Source: Sphingobacteriales bacterium
GTDB taxonomy: Bacteria; Bacteroidota; Bacteroidia; Sphingobacteriales; Sphingobacteriaceae
Direction of reading: 5' to 3'
Assembly: GCA_020058405.1 (NCBI GenBank)
Contig: JAGVEE010000303.1
Span: 1-6,314 of the forward strand
DNA length: 6,314 nt
Shown: positions 1 through 6,220 of the stretch, piece after piece
How the letters are laid out: each line of letters opens with the position of its first letter
Numbering within the stretch: the first letter of the stretch is position 1
Notes under the pieces: generated by a model
What the model was told of the DNA's origin: nothing
Seen by the model: the letters and a program-made list of their open reading frames with translations, nothing else
The model's database searches: none
Program-made: the position numbers and the translations under genes

Positions 1-806
1 CTCAAGTTTTTTATTTTGGCTCTAGTAGGGTTACAAATAGTGTAAAAGACGAGGTGTTAAATAAAAAACTTGAGGTTAATCATTACCGTTTGTTTGCATC
101 TAAATACAGCCAGCTAAACGATTTAAAAAGCATAAAAACACCATTTCTATTACCAATTTCAAATTTAAAGGAATCAGATGATTTGGCTCATCCAACTTTT
201 ACTAATACTGAAGAAACTTGTTATTTTACTAAGTCATATTCCTATACAATGGGGAGCAAAAAATTTGAAAAACACGAAAATCAAACGTATACTGATATTT
301 TTATTTATCAATCTAAACGAAGAAATAATAAATGGTTAGAGCCGACTGCTATTTTACATACCGAGAATACAAATTATAATATGTTACACCCTTGTCTTAG
401 TAAAGATGGAAAAAGATTGTACTTCGCTTCAAATTTAAGTGGAGGTTATGGTTCTTATGATATTTACTTTGTAGAAAAGCAATTGGGTGGAAATTGGTCT
501 AAACCCATTAATTTGGGAAATATTATTAACACTGTAGAAAAAGAGTTGTACCCTAGTTATGCAGATGAAAACGTTTTGTACTTTTCGTCTGACGGGCATA
601 TTGGTATGGGCGATTTAGATATGTTTAAGGCAACATTAGAAAATGGCAAAGTAGTTTCCATAGAAAACCTCAAATACCCATTAAATTCGACATACAACGA
701 CCATTCCTTTGTTCCAACACCTTCGTTTAATGCAGGGTTATTTTGCTCTAACCGCCCGGGAGGAGTTGGAAACGATGATATTTATTATTTTAGAATGATG
801 AAGTAG
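1..806 (+). CDS. PD40 (WD40-like) beta-propeller repeat protein, 5'-truncated
   Basis: The reading frame is open to the left edge (first whole codon at position 3), giving 267 residues ending in TAG at 804-806. A GTG at position 54 is the first possible start inside the window, but codons upstream of it are open and protein-like (QVFYFGSSRVTNS), so the gene most likely begins outside. At least four PD40-like blades are visible, numbered from the edge: HPTFTNTEETCYF near 63-75, HPCLSKDGKRLYFASN near 129-144 followed by GSYDIYF, YPSYADENVLYFSS near 183-196 followed by GDLDMF, and SFVPTPSFNAGLFCSNRPGG near 235-254 followed by NDDIYYF. The pattern 'P..S.DG..LYF.S...GG.G..DIY' is typical of PD40 repeats, found in Bacteroidota envelope proteins, often joined to TPR or OmpA domains. 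Here the protein ends right after the last blade, with no OmpA peptidoglycan-binding domain and no C-terminal sorting domain. A periplasmic or exported location is inferred from the family. The precise role is unknown. Confidence 0.8.
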   Translation, partial: QVFYFGSSRVTNSVKDEVLNKKLEVNHYRLFASKYSQLNDLKSIKTPFLLPISNLKESDDLAHPTFTNTEETCYFTKSYSYTMGSKKFEKHENQTYTDIFIYQSKRRNNKWLEPTAILHTENTNYNMLHPCLSKDGKRLYFASNLSGGYGSYDIYFVEKQLGGNWSKPINLGNIINTVEKELYPSYADENVLYFSSDGHIGMGDLDMFKATLENGKVVSIENLKYPLNSTYNDHSFVPTPSFNAGLFCSNRPGGVGNDDIYYFRMMK

Positions 807-821
807 TACTTTTACTCTTCA
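799..821. terminator. weak stem-loop spanning the two convergent stop codons
   Basis: The arms TGAAG-t-AGTA (799-808) and TACTCTTCA (813-821) pair over 9 bp with one bulged T and a 4-nt loop (CTTT). The structure covers both the TAG of the PD40 gene and the TAA of the EVE gene, and the gap between the genes is only 5 bp. It could act as a bidirectional terminator, but the stem is AT-rich and no clear U-run follows on either side. Chance pairing is possible. Confidence 0.25.
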
Positions 822-1219
822 CTCATTTCTATAATGCGATCAAACTCCGAACCGTTAAGCGGCATAACCGATAAACGACCTTGTTTTACCAACGCTATAT
901 TTCCTAATTTACTATCAGCTTTTATATCTTCTAATGTTACCGGCTTTTTAAGTGATTTAAAAGGCGCTAAATCTACAACTACCCAATTTGTATCGGTAGT
1001 AGTAGGGTCCTGATAAAACTCTTTTACAACCTTCGCAATGCCCACAATATGCTTCCCTTCATTGCTATGGTAAAACATTACCAAGTCGCCCTTTTTCATG
1101 GCTTTTAAATTATTACGGGCTTGGTAATTTCTTACCCCATCCCAAAATGTCTTTTTATCTTTTAAAAACTGATCCCAAGAGTATTTAAAAGGTTCTGATT
1201 TTACTAACCAATGCTTCAT
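812..1219 (-). CDS. stand-alone EVE domain protein
   Basis: The protein has 135 residues and is essentially one EVE domain (PUA-like fold), the usual length for stand-alone bacterial members related to eukaryotic thymocyte nuclear protein 1. Diagnostic segments are HWLVKSEP at 3-10, WDGVRNYQARN at 26-36, KKGDLVMFYHS at 42-52, VVDLAPF at 81-87 and the C-terminal LSVMPL at 116-121. EVE domains have an aromatic-lined pocket and are proposed or shown to read modified nucleobases in DNA or RNA; some are fused to restriction or McrBC-like proteins. No nuclease or second domain is present here. The ATG at 1219 is preceded in frame by a TAA 6 nt upstream, inside the 7-bp repeat array, so the start cannot be moved upstream. 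No Shine-Dalgarno or TAnnTTTG element is seen ahead of it, so transcription may come through from holA, 99 bp upstream. Family assignment is firm; the natural ligand is not known. Confidence 0.92.
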   Translation of the reverse strand: MKHWLVKSEPFKYSWDQFLKDKKTFWDGVRNYQARNNLKAMKKGDLVMFYHSNEGKHIVGIAKVVKEFYQDPTTTDTNWVVVDLAPFKSLKKPVTLEDIKADSKLGNIALVKQGRLSVMPLNGSEFDRIIEMSEE

Positions 1220-1222
1220 GTT

Positions 1223-1262
1223 GAATTATGAATTATGAATTATGAATTATGAATTATGAATT
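1223..1262. repeat. 7-bp tandem repeat (GAATTAT)x5.7
   Basis: Five perfect copies of GAATTAT (1223-1257) are followed by a partial GAATT (1258-1262), 40 bp in all. On the coding strand of the EVE gene this reads as repeated ATAATTC and ends 3 nt before its ATG, so it fills the leader where the ribosome binds. Similar short AT-rich intergenic arrays occur in Bacteroidota genomes as far as I recall. Change in copy number by replication slippage would alter leader length without touching the protein. Confidence 0.93.
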
Positions 1263-1280
1263 TGCACGATTTGTGTTATT

Positions 1281-1321
1281 AGCACACTAGCATACTATCA
1301 CACTAGCACACTAGCACACTA
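1281..1321. repeat. 8-bp tandem repeat (AGCACACT)x5 running into the holA stop
   Basis: There are five consecutive 8-bp units at 1281-1320: AGCACACT, AGCATACT, ATCACACT, AGCACACT, AGCACACT. Three are identical and two carry one substitution each. On the minus strand the unit can be phased as TAGTGTGC from 1321, so the holA stop codon TAG (1321-1319) is the first triplet of the first unit. The sequence is unrelated to the neighbouring 7-bp array, from which it is separated by 18 bp. The origin is probably replication slippage; a function is not evident. Confidence 0.92.
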
Positions 1322-2341
1322 ATGAAGTATTTTCCATACGAGTTCCTTCAGTAACTCCCCTTCGTCTGTATTACCTGTACTGTCTACTCCTTTCGACTTT
1401 AAATCGTATTCTCTTAACAAAGAGATTACCTGACAAGTTTTATCGAAGTTGTAATTTTTTGCTGCTTGCTCATACTCTTGTACAAAGTATGGGTTTATTT
1501 TTAATGCCGATGCTATGTTTGATTTAGATTTATCTGCCAAATAATAATACGTAAATATTTTACTGAAATAAGTATTCAATTGCCCTATAGTAACTACTAA
1601 AGGATTTTCTTTTTTGTTAGCCGCAAAATAATCTACTATTTTATTTGCTTTTAAAACATCGCGTTTCGCAATGGCAGTATTAAATTCGAAGGTATTGTAC
1701 TCTTTACTTATCCCTACATTCTTTTGTATATCATCCATGGTAATGGTTTTACGGTCGCCCATATTTATCATTACCTTTTCTAATTCATTTGCAACCTTAC
1801 TTAAATCGTTGCCCAAGTACTCTGCAACCATCGCTCCTGCTTTAGTATCTAACTTAAATCCTTTTGTACCTACAAAATTCATCGCCCATTCTGATACCTG
1901 ATTTTCGTATAATTTTTTCGATTCAAATAACACCCCAATTTTTTCTATCGCTTTTGCAATTTTCAATCGCTTATCTAAACTACCATACTTATGGCAAAAT
2001 ACTAAAACAGTACTCCTCAAGGGATTTTCCAGATAGCTTGCAAATGGGTCTGCATCTTTTGTATCTCCTTTACCAAACTTAATATTTTGTGCTTCTTTAA
2101 CAATTACTAATTGGAAATCAGACATCATTGGGTAACGTTTAGCAGTACTAATAATGGTAAGCATATCCACTTCTTTACCATACAAAATAGTTTGGTTAAA
2201 GCCTTTCTCTGCTTCGCTTAATACTACATTCTCCAATAAATCAGCTATAAAATCTATATAGTAACTCTCTTCGCCATGTAAAAAATAAACGGGCTTAAAA
2301 GCTCTCTTTTTTATATCTGCTAAAATGTTTTCTATAGTCAT
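1319..2341 (-). CDS. holA: DNA polymerase III subunit delta
   Basis: At 340 residues this is the normal length for the delta subunit of the replicative clamp loader, which binds and opens the beta sliding clamp so that it can be loaded onto primed DNA. The N-terminal AAA+-like domain begins with KPVYFLHGEESYYID at 16-30, the delta counterpart of the Walker A region, without an intact GxxxxGK[ST] as expected for this non-hydrolysing subunit. KRYPMMSDFQLVIVKEAQ at 68-85 matches the conserved segment that follows the clamp-binding region. LGNDLSKVANELEKV at 176-190 is the family's signature in the lid domain, and the helical collar ends with DLKSKGVDS and LLKELVWKIL at 313-339. The ATG at 2341 lies 2 nt after the stop of the upstream HsdR-N-like gene, so the two are translated from one message. 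Its stop TAG is shared with the first unit of the 8-bp repeat array. Identification rests on motif order and length. Confidence 0.93.
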   Translation of the reverse strand: MTIENILADIKKRAFKPVYFLHGEESYYIDFIADLLENVVLSEAEKGFNQTILYGKEVDMLTIISTAKRYPMMSDFQLVIVKEAQNIKFGKGDTKDADPFASYLENPLRSTVLVFCHKYGSLDKRLKIAKAIEKIGVLFESKKLYENQVSEWAMNFVGTKGFKLDTKAGAMVAEYLGNDLSKVANELEKVMINMGDRKTITMDDIQKNVGISKEYNTFEFNTAIAKRDVLKANKIVDYFAANKKENPLVVTIGQLNTYFSKIFTYYYLADKSKSNIASALKINPYFVQEYEQAAKNYNFDKTCQVISLLREYDLKSKGVDSTGNTDEGELLKELVWKILH

Positions 2342-2343
2342 TA

Positions 2344-2787
2344 TTAAAATGTTAGTTCTTCTAAAAATCTGTACGTTTCACACTCATGATCTATTTCACA
2401 ATAGTAATGTTCTAATCCATTTGTCACTGCTAGGTATTTTACCTTGTACACCATGTTATACCTCGCTACTTGGTCAAATACTTCTTGTGTAATGGCTACA
2501 TTCGGAGCTTTACATTCTACCAATAAGGTTGGTAATCCGTTTTCATTATACACTAAAATGTCGCAACGTTTTTGCATATCGTGCAACTTCAATCCTTTTT
2601 CTAAACTGATGTAGTTTTTAGAAATTTTATATTGATGAATGAGATATTGAATAAAATGTTGTCTTACCCACTCCTCGGGTGTTAGTAATAATTCCTTTTT
2701 ACGTATGGCATCAAAAATAAAATACTTACTTTCTTTTTCAATTATTTTAAATGGAAATGCCGGAAGATTTAAAGGAATTAATTCCAT
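2344..2787 (-). CDS. small PD-(D/E)XK protein, HsdR N-terminal domain type
   Basis: The 147-residue protein resembles the N-terminal nuclease domain of type I restriction HsdR subunits, standing alone. The putative catalytic core reads RCDILVYNENGLPTLLVECK at 74-93: D76 followed by E91-x-K93, with AP directly after, as in HsdR-N and related PD-(D/E)XK enzymes. An earlier LTPEEWVRQHF at 35-45 supplies a candidate acidic residue of motif I (E38 or E39), and Q106-V-A-R-Y110 matches the QxxxY motif of these nucleases. There is no helicase, HsdS or HsdM partner in the window, and no signal peptide. The gene sits 1 nt after valS and 2 nt before holA, which points to a housekeeping role linked to DNA replication or repair rather than restriction; that is inference. 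In my recollection such a gene commonly neighbours holA in Bacteroidota. Nuclease activity is suggested by the motif but its target is unknown. Confidence 0.85.
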   Translation of the reverse strand: MELIPLNLPAFPFKIIEKESKYFIFDAIRKKELLLTPEEWVRQHFIQYLIHQYKISKNYISLEKGLKLHDMQKRCDILVYNENGLPTLLVECKAPNVAITQEVFDQVARYNMVYKVKYLAVTNGLEHYYCEIDHECETYRFLEELTF

Positions 2788-2788
2788 G

Positions 2789-5461
2789 TTACATCTTTAA
2801 TAATCGCTCTTTTATAATGGCAATTTTTTGTTCCGCATCTGCTTTCTTCTTCTTTTCATTATCAATCACCTCTGCTTTTGCATTACTCACAAATCGTTCG
2901 TTAGAAAGTTTTGCCTCTACCGATTTTAAAAATCCATGTAAATACACCAACTCTTTTTCCATCTTTTCTTTTTCTACCGCCGGATCTACTGTATCTCCTA
3001 AATCAACAAAACATTCGTCATTACCCACTAAAAACTGTGTCGCATTTTCGGGCACAACATCTACCATTTGTAAATTTTCAATTGTTGCCAACCTCTTTAA
3101 AATAAGGGCATACAACAAATAATCGGTTTTCGAATTATTTTTGATGGATAAGTTTAACCCTTCCTTTGGCGCAATTTGTTTGGTATTACGGATGTTGCGC
3201 ATTTCTGATACAACTTGCAAAATATTCTGCATAGTGGTTATATCTTTTTCGTTGTATGCTTTTGCTTTTGGATAGCTTGCTACAATACAACATTCCATTT
3301 CAGAACGTTCACCAAATAATTCCTCATCATGCCATAATTCTTCAGATAAGAATGGCATAAATGGATGTATTAATTTGATGATGTCTTCGAACTTATTTTT
3401 TACAAACTCAAACGTTTCTGCATCTATGGCATCTTGGTATGAATCGCCATTTTCTAATTTGTGATAGGTTGGTTTTATCATCTCTAAATACGACGAACAA
3501 AAATCATCCCATATCAATTTATAAATAGTCATTAATGCCTCCGACAAACGGTAGCTTTCAAACAATTGTTCTATTTCATTTAACGATTCATTAAAGCGAG
3601 CATCAAACCATTCGTTTGCTTTTTTATTTTCGTTGCTACTATTTGCATCCACTTTCCAACCTTTAACCAATCTAAAGGCATTCCATATTTTATTGGCGAA
3701 ATTTCTACCTTGCTCGCAATAGCTTTCATCAAACATTAAATCATTTCCAGCAGGTGAGCACAATAACATTCCTACACGAACGCCGTCTGCACCATACTTC
3801 CCAATTAACTCAATTGGGTCTGGTGAATTACCTAATGATTTAGACATTTTTCTGCCTAACTTATCTCTTACAATACCTGTTAAATATACATTCTTAAAAG
3901 GCGCTTGATTTCTAAATTCTTTACCCGCCATAATCATTCGAGCTACCCAGAAAAATAAAATTTCGGGAGCCGTTACTAAATCATTGGTTGGGTAATAGTA
4001 ATTTAATTCTTCATTTCCTTTATTGTTTTTATCGCCAAATACTGTTGGGTCGAATACAGAGATAGGCCATAACCAAGAAGAGAACCATGTATCTACTACA
4101 TCTTCGTCTTGTTTTATTTCAGCAGCCGTTAAACCACTGTACTCTGTAGATTTTGCTTTAAATTTTTCTATGGCTTCAGCAGCTGTTTTAGCAACTACAA
4201 TTTCTCCATTAGGTGCGTACCAAGCAGGAATTTGTTGGCCCCACCACAACTGACGAGAAATGCACCAATCTTTTACGTTCTCCATCCAATGGCGATACGT
4301 ATTGATGTATTTGTCGGGAATTAAATTTACTTCTCCATCATTCACTGCATCTAATGCAGGCCTCGCTAATACTTCCATACGAACAAACCATTGCATCGAA
4401 AGCTTTGGCTCTATAACAGCGTCTGTTCTTTCCGAAAATCCAACCTGCGATTTGTACTCTTCTACTTTTTCTAACTGCCCTGCTTCTTCGAGCATTACCG
4501 CAATTTTTTTACGCGCAATAAATCGATCTTCGTTTACTAATATTTGAGCTTTCTCATTTAAAGTTCCGTTATCATTTATAATATCTATTACAGGTAATTT
4601 ATGTTTTACTCCTAACTCATAATCGTTCAAATCATGCGCAGGTGTTACCTTTAAGCAACCTGTACCAAAATCCATGGTCACATACTCATCACAAATAATT
4701 GGTATTTCTTTGTTAATTAAGGGTACTACTATTTTTTTGCCGTGTAAATGTTTGTAACGTTCATCATTTGGATTTACACAAACCGCAGCATCTGCCATAA
4801 TGGTTTCTGGACGCGTAGTTGCAACGGTTACAAATCCAGTACCGTCAGCTAATTTGTACTGTATGTAAAATAATTTCTGATTAACTTCTTTACGAATTAC
4901 CTCTTCATCAGATACAGCTGTTAATCCTTTCGGGTCCCAGTTTACCATGCGAATACCACGGTATATTAGTCCTTTTTCATACAAATGAATAAAAGTATCA
5001 AGTACTGCTTCTGTCATGCCCGGATCCATTGTAAAAGCTGTTCGGTCCCAATCGCATGAGGCACCAAGTTTTTTTAATTGATCTAATATAATTCCGCCAT
5101 ACTTATCTTTCCATTCGTATGCATAGTTCAAAAACTCTTCTCTGCTAATAGCGCTTTTCTCAATTCCTTCTTCTTTTAATTTCGCAACTACTTTTGCTTC
5201 TGTAGCAATAGAAGCATGGTCGGTGCCAGGCACCCACAATGCATTTTTACCCAACATTCGAGCTCGTCTAATTAATACATCTTGTATGGTATTGTTCAAC
5301 ATATGGCCCATGTGCAATACTCCCGTAACATTCGGTGGAGGAATTACAATCGTATAAGGTTCACGCTCATCTGGTACCGATCGAAAAAAACCTTTCTCCA
5401 TCCAATAAGGGTACCATTTGTTTTCTGCCTCTGAGGCTAAGTATGTTTTTGAAATCGACAT
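2789..5461 (-). CDS. valS: valine--tRNA ligase
   Basis: This class I synthetase of 890 residues attaches valine to tRNA(Val) in the cytoplasm. The nucleotide-binding signature is PPPNVTGVLHMGH at 41-53 (HIGH-type motif HMGH), and KMSKS is intact at 538-542 within GRKMSKSLGN. The editing (CP1) domain that hydrolyses Thr-tRNA(Val) shows TTRPET at 215-220 and GTGCLKVTPAHD at 266-277, with the conserved Asp at 277. CISRQLWWGQQIPAW at 400-414 and DTWFSSWLWP at 457-466 return to the catalytic core. The anticodon-binding helical domain covers about 610-760, and the charged helix at about 826-890 is the tRNA-binding coiled coil usual in bacterial ValRS. I chose the ATG at 5461 (MSISKTYLAS...), the usual N-terminus in this group. 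A TTG at 5488 would add only nine residues and would lie within 2 bp of the putative -7 element. It is the first gene of a tight valS, HsdR-N, holA operon. Confidence 0.97.
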   Translation of the reverse strand: MSISKTYLASEAENKWYPYWMEKGFFRSVPDEREPYTIVIPPPNVTGVLHMGHMLNNTIQDVLIRRARMLGKNALWVPGTDHASIATEAKVVAKLKEEGIEKSAISREEFLNYAYEWKDKYGGIILDQLKKLGASCDWDRTAFTMDPGMTEAVLDTFIHLYEKGLIYRGIRMVNWDPKGLTAVSDEEVIRKEVNQKLFYIQYKLADGTGFVTVATTRPETIMADAAVCVNPNDERYKHLHGKKIVVPLINKEIPIICDEYVTMDFGTGCLKVTPAHDLNDYELGVKHKLPVIDIINDNGTLNEKAQILVNEDRFIARKKIAVMLEEAGQLEKVEEYKSQVGFSERTDAVIEPKLSMQWFVRMEVLARPALDAVNDGEVNLIPDKYINTYRHWMENVKDWCISRQLWWGQQIPAWYAPNGEIVVAKTAAEAIEKFKAKSTEYSGLTAAEIKQDEDVVDTWFSSWLWPISVFDPTVFGDKNNKGNEELNYYYPTNDLVTAPEILFFWVARMIMAGKEFRNQAPFKNVYLTGIVRDKLGRKMSKSLGNSPDPIELIGKYGADGVRVGMLLCSPAGNDLMFDESYCEQGRNFANKIWNAFRLVKGWKVDANSSNENKKANEWFDARFNESLNEIEQLFESYRLSEALMTIYKLIWDDFCSSYLEMIKPTYHKLENGDSYQDAIDAETFEFVKNKFEDIIKLIHPFMPFLSEELWHDEELFGERSEMECCIVASYPKAKAYNEKDITTMQNILQVVSEMRNIRNTKQIAPKEGLNLSIKNNSKTDYLLYALILKRLATIENLQMVDVVPENATQFLVGNDECFVDLGDTVDPAVEKEKMEKELVYLHGFLKSVEAKLSNERFVSNAKAEVIDNEKKKKADAEQKIAIIKERLLKM

Positions 5462-5485
5462 TTGTAAAATATTTGCGAAAGACCA

Positions 5486-5493
5486 CAAAAATA
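5486..5493 (-). promoter_or_regulatory. putative Bacteroidota -7 element for valS
   Basis: On the minus strand the octamer reads TATTTTTG and matches TAnnTTTG, the -7 consensus of the main Bacteroidota sigma factor. It ends 24 nt before the valS ATG at 5461, which would leave a short leader. No convincing TTTG -33 element is found at the usual distance, so support rests on one half of the promoter in an AT-rich region. Confidence 0.4.
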
Positions 5494-5545
5494 GAAAAAT
5501 AAGCGTTTGTTTGTAATATAAGAGATGCTTAATTCATCAAAATAA

Positions 5546-5580
5546 ACAATTATTATAGGGTATAATCGTTTCTCAATTGT
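5546..5580. promoter_or_regulatory. nested inverted repeat in the divergent intergenic region
   Basis: An inner perfect dyad, ATTATA-GGG-TATAAT (5552-5566), is flanked by outer arms ACAATT (5546-5551) and AATTGT (5575-5580). The left arms are contiguous, while the right arms are separated by 8 nt (CGTTTCTC). It could be an operator for the divergent genes, or a 12-bp stem with a bulge. The inner arms also read as TATAAT on both strands. It lies between the two putative -7 elements. AT-richness makes chance symmetry possible. Confidence 0.3.
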
Positions 5581-5604
5581 CAATAAAATAAAAATAGATA
5601 ATTA

Positions 5605-5612
5605 TATATTTG
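5605..5612 (+). promoter_or_regulatory. putative Bacteroidota -7 element for the lipoprotein operon
   Basis: TATATTTG matches TAnnTTTG and ends 21 nt before the ATG at 5634, nearly the same distance as the mirrored element in front of valS. The nearest TTG-like -33 candidate, ATTG at 5576-5579, is 25 nt upstream, longer than the usual spacing of about 19-21 nt, so the upstream half of the promoter is unconvincing. Confidence 0.4.
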
Positions 5613-5633
5613 AACAAGATAAACCAAAAGAAT

Positions 5634-6218
5634 ATGAAAAAGACATTAATGATAATCGGCATTGCTAGTTTAACTGTGTTAAATGCTTGTAAATCACGTA
5701 AAGTAGAAAGAATAGATCCAACTCAACAAACAGATTTAAGTGGAAGATGGAACGATACCGACTCTCGTTTAGTTTCTAATGAAATGATTAGCGACTGTAT
5801 GGCTAAACCTTGGAGAACGGATTTTACTACCGCTAAAGGTAAAAAACCAGTGGTAATTGTTGGAACCGTTAGAAACAAAACAACTGAGCACATAGAATCT
5901 GAAACATTTATAAAAGATATCGAAAAGGCATTCATCAACTCTGGCTTAGTATCTGTTGTACAAGCAGGTGAAGCTCGTAAGGAGCTACGCGACGAGCGTA
6001 ATGATCAACAAACTTTTTCTTCTGAAACCACAAAAAAGAAATGGGGATTAGAAAAAGGTGCAGACTTTATGTTAAATGGAGTTATTACTTCTATTGTAGA
6101 TGAATATGGAAAAAACAAAGTAGTATACTACCAAATTGACCTTGAATTAACCAATTTAGAAACCAACGAAAAGGTATGGATTGGCGATAAGAAAATTAAA
6201 AAAGCAATTCAAAACTAA
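5634..6218 (+). CDS. LpoB-like lipoprotein (penicillin-binding protein activator family)
   Basis: The 194-residue protein starts with a lipoprotein signal peptide: MKK, a hydrophobic stretch to about residue 16, then the lipobox LNAC with the acylated Cys at 19. After the Cys comes KSRKVE, not the acidic surface-export signal described for some Bacteroidota lipoproteins, so a periplasm-facing anchor is more likely. The mature part resembles the LpoB family: DLSGRWNDTDSRLVSNEM at 34-51, KPVVIVGTVRNKTTEHI at 71-87, ETFIKDIEKAFINSGLVSVV at 90-109, a charged linker near 113-126, then GADFMLNGVITSIVDE at 142-157 and YYQIDLELTNLETNEKVW at 165-182. In enterobacteria LpoB activates the peptidoglycan synthase PBP1b from the outer membrane; in Bacteroidota that role is only assumed. 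I chose ATG 5634 over an in-frame TTG at 5610, because the ATG places MKK directly before the hydrophobic core and the TTG overlaps the putative -7 element. The next gene follows after 2 nt. Fold-level assignment is good; partner unknown. Confidence 0.85.
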   Translation: MKKTLMIIGIASLTVLNACKSRKVERIDPTQQTDLSGRWNDTDSRLVSNEMISDCMAKPWRTDFTTAKGKKPVVIVGTVRNKTTEHIESETFIKDIEKAFINSGLVSVVQAGEARKELRDERNDQQTFSSETTKKKWGLEKGADFMLNGVITSIVDEYGKNKVVYYQIDLELTNLETNEKVWIGDKKIKKAIQN

Positions 6219-6220
6219 CA

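Noticed and set aside
54..806. GTG at 54 as the true start of the PD40 gene
   Set aside because: The same frame is open to the left edge with protein-like codons, so a truncated gene is the simpler reading. A start at 54 cannot be fully excluded.
1223..1320. CRISPR-like array
   Set aside because: Units are 7 and 8 bp, directly abutting, with no spacers and no cas genes; they are simple tandem repeats.
2344..2787. A type I restriction system
   Set aside because: Only the N-terminal nuclease-like domain is present as a complete small gene; there is no helicase part, HsdM or HsdS nearby, and the operon context is housekeeping.
1671..5000. Plus-strand open frames inside holA and valS (for example 1671-1901, 2751-3122, 4023-4253, 4260-4547)
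   Set aside because: They lie wholly or almost wholly opposite strongly supported genes, have no recognisable domains and look like complement-strand shadows.
5462..5488. TTG at 5488 as the start of valS
   Set aside because: It adds nine residues not typical of ValRS, would begin within the first few bases after the putative -7 element, and an ATG at 5461 gives the usual N-terminus.
5462..5560. T-box or other tRNA-sensing leader for valS
   Set aside because: The leader from the putative promoter is only about 20 nt, and no specifier or antiterminator-like structure is visible.
5610..5633. TTG at 5610 as the start of the LpoB-like gene
   Set aside because: It would put eight polar residues before the MKK that starts a normal lipoprotein signal peptide, and it overlaps the putative -7 element.
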